DNA of 64,000 bases from Dichetophora obliterata (taxonomy: Eukaryota; Arthropoda; Insecta; Diptera; Sciomyzidae), in assembly GCA_963920525.1 (NCBI GenBank), contig OY986437.1, forward strand, positions 111,964,715 through 112,028,714. Reading direction: 5' to 3'. Positions 34,781 through 45,895 of the stretch are shown here, piece by piece. Numbering within the stretch: position 1 is the stretch's first letter; every line of letters starts with the position of its first letter. Made by a program: the position numbers and the translations under genes. Under the pieces are notes generated by a model. That model ran no database searches. It saw nothing but the letters and a program-made list of their open reading frames with translations, and had not been told where the DNA came from.

Positions 34781-35788
34781 CACTCTAACAAATATTGTAA
34801 ATTTACTATAATTGCTATGGTAATTTTATGCATAAATTCCAACCGATGTGTAATTTTACTATAAATCTTATATTGATCTTTGAATATTTACCATTAACAC
34901 TATTCTTAGCAAAATTTAGCAATAAATGTTCAATTTTGTTGCATTATCAACCGCAAGGCCTTATATTCGTACATACATACATTGAACTAATGAAACAGAT
35001 GTTGAATATTCAACACATACAATATTTTCAACAGATGTTCAATCAACTCTGTTTGTCAACGAGTACGAATATCATAATGTAAGAGTTATATGGTTTTTAA
35101 TTGGAAAAGTGTAGTAATAACTCGATTTTTATTTAAAGTTTGACTATGTTGTACCTTGTGTTGTACAACACAATAGGTATATATGAGCAATATGTTAATA
35201 ATTCAATAAAAATCTAGAAAAAATATCTGTGTATCATTTGTTTTTCTCTTTTCGATCGCATCGGTAGGAATTTCTTTATGCAAGTGTTTATTCCTATTTT
35301 TGCTGTTTAAAGTGCCAATTAAATGAAGAAATAAGCAATAAAGATAAATTAAATTTATTTCTGCACGTACCGTCAAGTGTGAAGTTTTGAGAAATATTAA
35401 ATTGTGTTTTAAACCAAGAATGTCAAAACTAACAATGTTGCATTTACTATAATATCAATATAAATTTAATTGATTACATCAATCGTAGTAGAAATAAATT
35501 TAAGTTGTTGAATTTTACTAACATAAGAATGAATAGTAATTTTGTTATGGTACTACATAAATAATAGCAATTGATGTTTAATTTTGCTGCAATATCAATA
35601 TTTTTTCATTAATATTGCTACATATTTAACTCAAATTTAAACACTTTTTGTTGAATTTCACTACAAGTCATAAGTAAACAATATGTTTAATTAAATAAAG
35701 GTGTGTAAATTTACTGTTGCAACAGTCGCAAAACTGTTGCCTACAAGTATTGTACAATAGTAAAATTCAACAAAAACTTTTCAGAGTG
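34781..35788. mobile_element. Non-autonomous element 'A', CACTCT termini, TA duplication
   Basis: A 1008-bp element from CACTCTAACA to the complement of CACTCTGAAAAG, flanked by TA at 34779-34780 and 35789-35790. It is non-coding; the frame 34828-35082 is AT-driven. A second, interrupted copy lies at 43613-45377, and comparison of the two shows two later insertions in the second. TA duplications suggest a Tc1/mariner-type mobiliser. The CACTCTAAAAA ends recur at 42971, 43613, 43930, 44714 and 45377. Confidence 0.85.
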
Positions 35789-35909
35789 TAATTCCTTGAT
35801 TATGCAGCAGTTGTGCTAATTAACTTCTCAAAGTTAGTACACTGCATAAGCTACAAAAGAGTACTGAAGAGTTGAAACAGCTGTCTTGTCTGATTAGGGG
35901 TGTCCACTT

Positions 35910-36976
35910 GTGTAACGAACTTCCGTTTTCCGGATTTTTACAGCTGGGGTATACTCGCCGGTGTCCAGCGTTCGTTGCAGAAAATTTGGAAATAAAGACC
36001 CTTTAGCTTTGTTTTCTTTAATATTTCCTCAGTTTATTCACAATTCAAAATTGGCGTTACTATATTGGCTTACAGACAATATTGTAAAAGACTTTACACA
36101 CACACAATTATTCAGCGACGCTTTAGCCCTGACCCTCTGGCGCTGTGGGATGCCTTCGAGAAGATGAAGATGATGTGATGGAGACTTGTCCTTGTGACGA
36201 CGTACGAGGTTCCGGAGAAAGTGATGCGATGAAGACGAGCGACGCTAGCGTGTTTCCTGGGGGTGTGGCGTGGTAGAGATAGATGACGTTAGCGCGCTCC
36301 CTGAGGCTTCCTGCGTGGTAGGGGTTGTCGACGTTACGTGGTACTTTCTGGGATTATGCCGTAGTGGAACTTGTCAATGTTGAGCGGCAAGTGCTCACAC
36401 GTAGGCCGTTTGTTACGATCGGATTGTGGGACGTGTTTCTTGCGTTTAGACTGGGCTATTGTCCGCTGAGTGATGTTACCTGTCACCTAACTTTCTAGCT
36501 CTGTGCAGAATGCGATACGGAAAGTAAAATCAAAATACTACCATTATAAGGAAGCTTAAATAACATAATATGTCTACGACTATGTTTACGGCACTAAGAG
36601 TGAAGCAAAATATTAACGTTAGAAGGAGGCTTAACTAACGTTATATGTCTACGGTAAATCAAAAAGACACTGATTCCACCAGGTAACACTTCTCAGACAC
36701 GTTTTGTTGAACGTCCGATTCCTTTGACTGTTCGATGATTAATCCGGTGTTACGACTTATGTATGCCCAATCACTTTGAAAGCACGATGACTACTAGTAA
36801 TGCACGTCCGATACCTTCGACTGCACGCTGAACAAGAGAGCGAGTTCATGTCACGACTCGCCTTTTATTGCTTTGCTCGTAGCTGCATGTGGCGTGATGT
36901 TAAAACCGGTTTCCGCTCTCACTGTTTCGTATTGTTGTGTATGTGTTTTCTTGCTGGTAGTTGCATGTGGCGTGAT
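35910..36976. other. GC-richer block, possible LTR-type or old element sequence (left part)
   Basis: Base composition rises sharply from about 35910 with the sequence TGTAACGAACTTCCG and continues, past the foldback insertion, to about 39450. Inside are a diverged direct repeat ('AGGAAGCTTAAATAACAT' at 36550 and 'AGGAGGCTTAACTAACGT' at 36624) and a tandem pair of 'GCATGTGGCGTGATGTTAAA' (36884 and 36964). No long frame. A solo LTR (on the minus strand it would end CGTTACA) is possible, but no matching 5-bp duplication could be shown. Function unknown. Confidence 0.35.
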
Positions 36977-36984
36977 GTTAAAAC

Positions 36985-39232
36985 CAGGGACCGAAAATAA
37001 TTGTTATCCTAGATTTCACAGCAGAAAAAGTTGGGCAATTTCAAGACATAAAAATTTTCGTTATGAATAACTTTTATTTTAAAAAAAAATGTTTTTTAGT
37101 TGCCGGATAACTTTTATTTTTGAGGAATAATTTTTTAGGTTGGCTCATAACAGTTATTTTCTGATATTAATTTTTTTCGGTTATTAGTGTCAAAAATCAA
37201 GAAAAATATGACTTTTTCTTTTGGAATGGACTCACACCTCTTAGCCGTGGTCGATATGGGGTAATCATCTAACGTCATCGTCTTGATGTCAGAATTTTAA
37301 AAAGTTTTTTGACACCATGGTGGACCCTAAAAAGGTGTTTTTTATGTTCGCTTCCCTTTTTAGAATCTTTCCCAGAGAAAGCGGTTACCACATCGATTAC
37401 CGACTACTGATTACCTAACCGAATACAAATTACTGAAGCGATTACCAAGCGATTACTTAGTCGAATACCGATTAATAAGCGATTACATAACCGTTGACTG
37501 ATTACTGAACCAATTACCAAGCCATTACTTAGCTGAATACCGATTATTAAGCGATTACATAACTGAATACTGATTACTAAAGCGATTACCAAGTGATTCT
37601 TTAGCGAATACCAATTACTAAGCGATTAAATAATCGAAGACTGATTACTGTAGTGATTACTTAGCTAAATACTGATTACTGAAGCGATTACCAAGTTATT
37701 ACTTAGCTGAATACCAGTTACTAAGCAATTTCATAACCAAATACCGATTACTGAAGTGATTACAAAGCGATTACTTAGCTGAATACTGATTACTAAGCAA
37801 TTGCATAACGGAAGACTGATTACTGAAGTGATTACCAACTGATTACTTAGCTGAATACCAGTTACTAAGATATGGTGTAATCATCTAACGTCATCGTCTT
37901 GATGTCAGAATTTTAAAAAGTTTTTTGACACCATGGTGGACCCTAAAAAGGTGTTTTTTATGTTCGCTTCCCTTTTTAGAATCTTTCCCAGAGAAACCGG
38001 TTACCACATCGATTACCGACGACTGATTACCTAACCGAATACAAATTACTGAAGCGATTACCAAGCGATTACTTAGTCGAATACCGATTAATAAGCGATT
38101 ACATAACCGAAGACTGATTACTGAACCAATTACCAAGCCATTACTTAGCTGAATACCGATTATTAAGCGATTACATAACTGAATACTGATTACTAAAGCG
38201 ATTACCAAGTGATTCCTTAGCGAATATTAATTACTAAGCGATTACATAATCGAAGACTGATTACTGTAGTGATTACTTAGCTGAATACTGATTACTAAGC
38301 GATTTCATAACTGAAAACTGATTACTTAAGCGATTACCAAGTTATTACTTAGCTGAATACCAGTTACTAAGCAATTGCATAACCAAATACCGATTACTGA
38401 AGTGATTACAAAGCGATTACTTAGCTGAATACTGATTACTAAGCAATTACATAACGGAAGACTGATTACTGAAGTGATTACCAACTGATTACTTAGCTGA
38501 ATACCAGTTACTAAGAGATAACATAACCAAATACCGATTACTGAAGTGATTACGAAGTGATTACCAAGCTTGGTAATTAAGTAATATCTTGGTAATCACT
38601 TCAGTAATCAGTCTTCGGTTATGTAATCACTTAGTAATCAGTATTCAGCTAAGTAATCACTTCAGTAATCAGTCTTCAGTTATGTAATCGATTAGTGGTC
38701 AGTATTCAGCTAAGTAATGGCTTGGTAATCACTTCAGTAATCAGTATCGGTATTCGGCTAGTAATCGCTTGGTAATCGCTTCAGTAATTTGTATTCGGTT
38801 AGGTAATCAGTCATCAGTAATCGATGTGGTAGCCGGTTTCTCTGGGAAAGATTCTAAAAAGGGAAGCGAATATAAAAAACACCTTTTTAGGGTCCACCAT
38901 GGTGTTAAAAAACTTTTTAAAATTCTGACATCACGACGATGATGTTAGATGATTACCCCATATCGACCATGGCTAAGAGGAGTGAGTCCATTCCAAAAGA
39001 AAAAGTCATATTTTTCTTGATTTTTAACACTAATAACCGAAAAAAATTAATATCAGAAAATAACTGTTATGAGCCAACCTAAAAAATTATTCCTCAAAAA
39101 TAAAAGTTATCCGGCAACCAAAAAACATTTTTCTTAAAAATAAAAGTTATTCATAACTGAAATGTATTTTAACCCATTTTAATAATTAATTTTAACCAAT
39201 TCCAAAAAAGTTGCATAACAGTTATGTCCCTG
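36985..39232. mobile_element. Foldback element with internal GATTAC-type tandem repeats, 8-bp duplication
   Basis: The ends CAGGGAC and GTCCCTG are flanked by GTTAAAAC at 36977-36984 and 39233-39240. The outer arms (about 37075-37390 and 38825-39140) are inverted copies of each other. Between them lies a field of short repeats built from 'GCGATTACCAAG', 'CGATTACTTAGC', 'GAATACCGATTA' and 'CGATTACATAACCGAAGACT'. The core changes orientation at about 38571 ('TTACCAAGCTTGGTAA'). A 616-bp direct duplication (37255 against 37871) includes an internal copy of part of the left arm. The frames at 37404-37592 and 37891-38208 translate these repeats and are not genes. The 8-bp duplication and CAGGG end suggest hAT-type mobilisation in trans. 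Confidence 0.88.
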
Positions 39233-39240
39233 GTTAAAAC

Positions 39241-39455
39241 CGGTTTGACTGCTACTAGTTTGTGTTGCTATTCCAGAGTGATCTCGGTATCAGCTGCCGG
39301 TGGCGTAATGATGCTAACACTGGTTTTGTTTTGCCTTTTGTTGCTATGAACGGGCTGTCTTGCTAGTTGCTGTATGTGGTGTGATGATGCTTCTTTTTTC
39401 TGTTGCTATGCGTGTATGCTGTCTTGCTTGTGTTGCTCATACATTGTGCATGAAA
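39241..39455. other. GC-richer block (right part), split by the foldback element
   Basis: Continues the sequence interrupted at 36984; the junction 'GTTAAAACCGGTTT' also occurs intact at 36900, which supports the reading of the insertion. No gene. Confidence 0.4.
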
Positions 39456-40560
39456 GTATGTGTGTGTGTGTAAAGCTTAGCTTAATGTGTAAAAAGTATA
39501 TATTAACAATTACAAAATAAGAATTAAGTTACATTCCATAAAAAATTATGAAAATCTATGTTTTATTGCGAAATTCGAACACCACCTAATTTCGTCATTA
39601 TACTTGTTAAATACATTGATTTTTTTCAGTGTAATTGTAAACAATATCGGCATCGAGCTAGTGCATCGATATTGTCCGATATATCGTTGAGAAACATCGA
39701 TGTTTTCTCAAAATTGCGTACCTTTTTCTAGCATCACATCACAATGCTGAAGTTAGCCCCTACCTTAACACATTATATAAGAAAAGGACATTCACGACAC
39801 AAACAACAGCAAATGTAATATAACGTTTTTATTCAAAGCTCACCAAGACAGAAGAAACAAACGAATTTTTGCTGCAGTCCGCGGCATCGCGCACGAATAT
39901 ATAATGATGATTTCTTAAAGAAACTTACTGCATGAGATACATTTATCGATAATTCTTTAACAAACCTGTCTTGTTTTCGTTCAACGAAAGCAGAAAGTTT
40001 TCAAACAGTGCACGAATTTGGAACTTTTGTGTGAGATTTTCCTTAATGAAAGTTTAACCGAATCAGCATGTTTTGTCAAGGTTAAGAGAAATTGTGCATG
40101 ATTCATTTAAAATTTGGACTGCTGGGTTGTTTTTATTTTTTCTCGAGTTGCCATTATCAATTCCTAGATTCCGCTCATGCTGCATTTATATTACAAATTT
40201 AACTTTGGTAACTGTTACTTGTTACTTGTCACTTGTGCAAAAATTTATATAAACTGTTACTGGTGTTTACACTGCCAGTAGAGCAGCACAGGCTTTTTCT
40301 GTATTTTTCTTTATTATAATCATTTCATTAGCAGGTTAAAATTCATTCGATGTGTTATAAAAATACATCGATTCATCGAGTAAATCAATAGCTTTCCAAA
40401 ACTTTGGATCGAGTCGATGTATCGCATTGTATACATCGAGTAAATCTGGTGCATTGATGTATATCGATTATTCCAAAGTCTGATCGGTTGCTTGTTCTTT
40501 AAAAGACTTGTTTTTAATGTAAACTGTTTTTTCATGAACCCATTTAGTATAAAACTCAGA
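39456..40560. other. AT-rich DNA with ATCGAT-rich patches, no gene
   Basis: 39655-39710 and 40355-40470 hold many ATCGAT/TCGAT words in mixed orientation ('CATCGATATTGTCCGATATA', 'ACATCGATTCATCGAG'). Such words are DRE-like binding sites in flies, but here they look like decayed repeats. The frame at 40320-40601 is not convincing. Confidence 0.4.
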
Positions 40561-40818
40561 TGTAATTGAAGCGTTCTCTCGAATAACGTTGTAAACGACA
40601 AAATTGTAATTGTTCACTTTTATTCATTTTACAGGCACTTTTATTCATTTTTATTAATTTTTTTTGGGTTTGCAATAAAAATACCCCAAACTGCTCAACT
40701 GCTTACTCAGTTCTGTTCGTATATAATATAAGAGAGTGATTCTAACAGGTATTCGCAAAAAAAAAAGCACTAAAAATGTCGTTTACAACATTATTCGCGA
40801 TTATGCTTCAATTGTAAA
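40561..40818. repeat. Inverted repeat pair, about 39-bp arms
   Basis: 'TTGAAGCGTTCTCTCGAATA' followed by 'ACGTTGTAAACGACA' (about 40561-40600) pairs with about 40781-40818 ('TGTCGTTTACAACATTATTC'), spacer about 180 bp. Possibly a small non-autonomous element. Confidence 0.6.
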
Positions 40819-40834
40819 AAATTTCACAGCACAA

Positions 40835-40994
40835 TAGTAATTTTTATTTTATTAACCTAATTGCGTAATTTTAAGCATAGTTTGGAATGTTTTCTGCGTA
40901 ATTTTCAACCAAAATAAATAAGTGTATTTTTCAACAGATGAACGAGGCGCATGAGTAATATTATTTCATGAAATTGATTTATATCACTCATACG

Positions 40995-41028
<34 letters not shown>

Positions 41029-41375
41029 TAAACTGTTCAGAGAACAAAAATCAAAAAATTTTGTGTCTCGAAATCCTGCGAGTTTGTTAAACTGTAGTAT
41101 TCTTTGTTGAAAGTTCAAGTATATTGAAGTTCTCGCAGAAAACATTTCTTTAAAATGTTAAAGCAGCCATGTTGAACTCAAACCAAGTCTTCCTGAAATC
41201 ACTTGAATCGACAACTAAAACTCAATATGTCCTTGAGGAGTTCACAAATAAAGGTCGAGACATTTTTATTACCAGCATACACCCTTGAATTACGCTTTGA
41301 ATTTCCTTTGAGAATAAGCTCTCGATAACTCAGTTTTTTGTGCATAAATTGAGGCAGTGCTTTTTCAGTTCAGCT
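40835..41375 (+). repeat. Interspersed repeat, copy 1 of an inverted pair
   Basis: Its reverse complement recurs at 45395-45895 with the same order of blocks: 'TTTTCTGCGTAATTTT', 'TATCACTCATACGCCACA', 'CGAAATCCTGCGAGTTTG', 'GTAGTATTCTTTGTTGAAAG', 'ATGTCCTTGAGGAGTTCAC', 'TTTTTATTACCAGCAT', 'GATAACTCAGTTTTT'. No coding. The (CA)n run below lies in this copy only. Confidence 0.75.
40996..41027 (+). repeat. (CA)n dinucleotide microsatellite
   Basis: 16 uninterrupted CA units within repeat copy 1; the homologous site in the inverted copy (about 45720) has a single short CACACA-type word. Confidence 0.95.
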
Positions 41376-42775
41376 AAGCTTCTAAATTTAGGAAAATAAA
41401 ACCGCTTCACAAATGGGACCAATTAAGTGTAAAAATATTATGTTCAAGTAGGAATTACATAAATTTTTATAATGACTATACCGATGAAAAGGCAACAATA
41501 GTAACTTAACAAACATGCGCTACTGACAGATGGACAAAAATGTATTTGTCAGAGCAGTCAATGGCATTTGCAGAAATTTTCAAAATTACAATTAAGACAT
41601 CCTTGATGCTAGCAAATGATATATCATCAAGACAAGCAAGCAGTGGAATAGGTAATTCAGGTGCTGCGTTGATGTTTAGTTTTGCTTAGCTTACTTAGGT
41701 TAAGGTTTGTTTACATGTCCAAGAACTTAATGCTTATTTATTATATAAAATTTTACTTCACAATTAATTCACAAACAGTCGCAACAAGCTAGGAAGAAGC
41801 AGACTATGAGCTTAAAAAAATACAAATTCCACTCAAGACCCGAAAGCTGCTCAAGCTGCAAAGACAATTTACAGTTCATCTGCAACTGTATGCGCATTCT
41901 TGAGATTTAAATTGTGGAATTTCAATCCAGCACCCATTCACACAAAAACATACATATATACACAAGTGCCAGTATCTTCACGTTGAGCGGAAACTTTCTG
42001 ACGCAGATGAAATTGATTTTCTTGCTCTAAAAATGTACATTGTTTTTTCCTTTTTTTCACGTTTTCTTCTTGTACTGTGAAAAAATTCTCAGTATTTCTG
42101 CTTTAGTTAGATTTACAAGAAAATAATTGAAATATTTGTCAGGGGTTGTTGGTCGTAACTAACACCACAGCCTTTAATAAAAACAATGGAACATCAACAA
42201 CAATTGCTTTGAGCATTTGACGAAAAAATTTTTGATGTTATTGTTATTATTATAAATTATAAAGATGAGGGCAAAGAAATATCTAAAAATTTGATATCGT
42301 AAATTAACGACATTGAATTTGATTATTCGTAAAGTTTATAATTTCTATCCGTAGAACATTTTAAAACAAGTTTTTCTTTGTTTTAAAACAAAAACTAAAA
42401 TCAACATCAATAAAGTATTACGTGGTTCTATTGTTTAATAAACATCAAGGAGTATCTTGGAACAGACTCATTCCTCTTTCTTTTTTTTTTTTTGTATTAT
42501 ATTAAAAATTCATCAAAAGGATAAAAGACTTTGAAGAAATCGTACATGTTTATTCTAATATAAAATTTAAAAGGGTCTTGCAAGCAACATAAAGGGATAG
42601 AAGATAGAATTCTCTAAAGTCTACTCTTCAAGTTTCAGCGTATAATAACAAGTGGAGCAAAGCTAATCACCCTATCGGAAGATGTTATCATTTTTGCAAA
42701 TGGCTTCGTACGCCAATCATTTTGACATTTGTGAACTAGACAGCTGCAGCATACAGACAGACAAGCATTGGAGAG
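41376..42775. other. AT-rich DNA, no gene
   Basis: No frame, tandem array or terminal repeat identified. Confidence 0.5.
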
Positions 42776-42778
42776 CTA

Positions 42779-42970
42779 TACTCCGCTAGAGCGTGGAATA
42801 ATTTTGTCGATTTTATTGTCCAAGAATCGGTCGGTGGTGTTGGCACGTCGTGAATTTTGACATTGATTTCCTAATAGTGTCACGCCAACTGGGCACAAAT
42901 TCCAGTGCTTAGCTACTCGACTCGAACAGACTGGAACCACACGAGACCTTGCAAGGCGTGGACGCAACTG
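42779..42970 (+). pseudogene. Mariner-type transposase, N-terminal relic
   Basis: The plus strand reads 'PLERGIILSILLSKNRSVVL', then 'ARREF', two stops' worth of decay, and 'CLATRLEQTGTTRDLARRGR', the helix-turn-helix part and GRPR-like linker of mariner transposases. It breaks off at 42971 where a CACTCT-ended element begins. The C-terminal remainder lies at 45896-46700. Together they resemble the DD41D group of the intact copy at 16.6 kb, though with different residues, so a second subfamily is likely. Confidence 0.65.
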
Positions 42971-45377
42971 CACTCTAAAAAATAAGTGTAGGCTTACGAC
43001 TAATATAGTAGTAATAATTTGTTGAAAATTCAATAGAATTGTAATTTTCCCACAACTTTTAAAGTAATCTTTAATTTTTTCAACTAAAACGTAAATTAAA
43101 GTACAATTAAAGTACATGTCCTTTTATTTTGCTACAGTAAAAATATCAATATAAATCAATTTTTGAAGCAATCTAAAACATTTTTAAATTTAGCATAAAT
43201 TTCGGTAAATTAAACATCGGAAGTTGGATTTTGCTTCAATATCAATAGCAAAAATTTATACTACTACATTATTTGTTTAAAAATGCACAATTGTTTATAT
43301 TTCAACAACGGTAACAGCCGTGCATCCATACATTTATTTCTCATTCCAGTCTGCTTATAAGGACTATTGTTTTTGGTGCTGTTGTTTTTATTAAAATTAA
43401 TTATGTTAAGCACAAATATTTTCAGTCAGCTAAAAAGTTAAGTCAAGCAATATGTATTAATAAAAATATGTGGAAAAAATGTATATATTAGTGCATAAAG
43501 AAGATAAATTTAATGAGTTTAACCCTTATTTCCAAAATGCAGTAGCATGTTCTTTACTTAGAGCATTTATCATACTTTCACTTTTATGAAGTGCACTTCT
43601 CGCGTCATCATACACTCTAAAAAATAAATATAAATTTACTATAATTATTATAGTAATTTTTTGTTGAAATTCAAACTGATGTGTAATTTTACTATAAATC
43701 TTATATTGATCTTTGAGTATTTACCATTAAACACTATTCTTAGCAAAATTAAGCAATAAATTTTTAATTTTGCTGCAATATCAACTACAATGCTTTATAT
43801 TACTACCAAAATTGAACTAATGAAGCAGATGTTGAATATTCAACATGTACAATATTTTCAACAGATGTTGAATATTCAACATGTACAATATTTTCAACAG
43901 ATATTTAGTCGACTTTGCTTGTCAACGTGCACTCTAAAAAGTTTTTGTTGAAATTTACTACAATACTTGTAGGCAACAGTTTTGCTGCTGTTTCTGTATT
44001 AAATTAACACACCTACTAAAATTCAACATATGTTTAACTAATTTGTAGTAAAATTCAACACTGAATTTACTATTGATGTTATAGTAAATTTAAATATGTG
44101 CACTTCATAAAAGTTCTAAGTAAAGAACATGCTACTGCATTTTGGAAATAACGGCTAAGCTCATTAAATTTATGTTCTTTATGCACTAATACATACCATT
44201 TTTTTACATATTATTACTAATACATATTGCTTGACTTGACTTTTTAACTGAATGAAAATATTTGTGCTTAACATTATTAATTTTAATAAAACAACAGCAC
44301 CAAAAACAAACGTCCTTACGCGATTATAAGCAAACTGGAATGAGAAATAAATGTATGTATGCATGACTGTTATCGTTGTTGAAAGTTAAACAATCGTTGC
44401 ATTTTAAAACAGTTAATGTACTAGTATAAATTTTTACTATTAATATTATAGCAAAATCCAACTTCTGATGTTTAATATTACTAAAATTTATGCTAAACTT
44501 AAAAAATTTTTAGATTGCTTTAAAAATTGATTTATATTGATATTTTTAGTGTAGCAAAATAAAACAACATGTGTTCAATTTTACTTTAATTTACGTTTTA
44601 GTTGAAAAAATTAAAGATTACCTTAAAAGTTGTGAGAAAATTACAATTCTAATGAATTTTCAACAAATTATTACTACAATTATAGTCGTAAACTTACACT
44701 TATTTTTTAGAGTGTGTATGGATCATTATATAAGAGTTATATGGTTTTAAATTGAAAAAAGTTTAGTAATTATTGGATTTTTAGTAAAAGTTTTATTATG
44801 TTGTAATATCTTATGTTGTACAAAACAACAAAATGGGTCAATAAGAGCAATATGCTAATAATTAAATAAAAATCTATAGAAAATATCTGTGAATTAAGAT
44901 TGTGAGCTTCAGATCAAGTAAGTTTTCAAGAAGGCAACAACAACAACAACAACTCTGTATAGAGTCAATCACTTAGCTGACTAGACAGTCTGTTTCGGAA
45001 ATCGCTACATATTCCTCTTCAGTAGTCTTTGAGTGATTAAGCTGTGATCAACTCACTGTTTAAACGAGCATATGAATGTGCAGATTCTGGATTTCATTCT
45101 TATGAATTGTATGGCTGCTAATCACCTGTGTTTCATTTGTTTTTTTCTTTCGGGTACTCATCGGCAGGAATTTCTTTATGCAAGAGTGTTTGTCTCATTT
45201 TGGTGTTTATAGTGTTAATTTAATGAAGGATAAGCAGAAAATATAAGTCAAATTTATTTCTGCACGTGTCGTCAAGAGTGTAAAGTTTTAAGATTTATTA
45301 AATTGTGTTTTAAACTAAATAAACGAATGTCAAAACTAAGAATGTTGCCTTAACTAGAATAAAAACTTTTTAGAGTG
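42971..45377. mobile_element. Nest of CACTCT-ended non-autonomous elements (A, B and an inverted B part)
   Basis: Three pieces. (i) 42971-43612 is an inverted partial copy of B. (ii) Element A from 43613 is interrupted at 43929, resumes at 44715 and ends at 45377; the uninterrupted version is 34781-35788. (iii) Element B, 43930-44714, is inserted in A. B and piece (i) form an inverted pair with arms of about 600 bp ('TAAGTGTAGGCTTACGACTA' against its complement near 44690; 'CATGCTACTGCATTTTGGAA' and complement). A short repeat (44892-45123) is nested in the right part of A. Non-coding throughout; the frames at 42776-43117 and 44179-44364 are incidental. Confidence 0.8.
44892..45123 (-). repeat. 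Short interspersed repeat (about 230 bp), copy 2, nested in element A
   Basis: Reverse complement of 26760-26982. The uninterrupted element A at 35221-35240 ('AAATATCTGTG-TATCATTTG') gives the empty site. A word CTGTG flanks the insert on both sides and may be the target duplication. It contains a (CAA)n run at 44936-44952. Confidence 0.8.
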
Positions 45378-45394
45378 TGGACTGAAGAAGAAAC

Positions 45395-45895
45395 AAAAAA
45401 CTGAGTTATCGGGAGCTTATTTTCAAAGGATATTCAAAGAGTTCAAAGCGTAGTTCAATTCTGCATACTGGTAATAAAAATGCCTCGATCTTTGTCTGTG
45501 AACTCCTCAAGGACATATTGTGTTTTAGTTGTCGATTCAAGCGTTTTCAAGAAACCTTGGCTTAAGTTGAACATGGCTGCTGTAACATTTTAAAGAAATT
45601 GTTTCTGCAAGAACTTCAAAATACTTGAACTTTCAACAAAGAATACTACAGTTTGACAAACTCGCAGGATTTCGAAAAACAAAAAATTTTTATTTTTGTT
45701 CTCTGAACAATTTACTGTGTGGCGTATGAGTGATATAAATTATTTCCATCAAATAATATTACTCATACGCCCCGTTCCACTTTAGAGTATTACATGTATT
45801 TTGGTTTAAAATTACGCAGAAAACGATCCAAACTGTGCTAAAAACTGCACCATAAGGATTAAAAATAAAAATTAATCTTGTGCGGTGTAATTTTT
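45395..45895 (-). repeat. Interspersed repeat, copy 2 of an inverted pair
   Basis: Reverse complement of 40835-41375. It lies directly against the mariner C-terminal relic, so it is probably also an insertion into that mariner. Confidence 0.75.

Noticed and set aside
37404..38208. Two repetitive open frames (VISIQLCNRLIIGIQLSN type) as a repeat protein
   Set aside because: They are translations of the GATTAC-type tandem DNA in the foldback element and their repetition follows the DNA repeat; no start context or domain.
37390..38820. Regularly spaced short repeats as a CRISPR-like array
   Set aside because: Units are degenerate, directly adjacent, without unique spacers, and lie inside a eukaryotic foldback element.
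35905..39460. Solo LTR from TGTAACG (35912) to the region near 39450 with TTGTG as duplication
   Set aside because: The putative duplication does not align with TG...CA borders on both sides; kept only as an open possibility.
39655..40470. ATCGAT-rich patches as a DREF-regulated promoter
   Set aside because: No gene nearby, irregular spacing, and similar words also occur near 1550-1640 in gene-free DNA.
42776..43117. Minus-strand 113-codon frame as a gene
   Set aside because: It spans the junction of a mariner N-terminal relic (plus strand) and a non-coding CACTCT-ended element.
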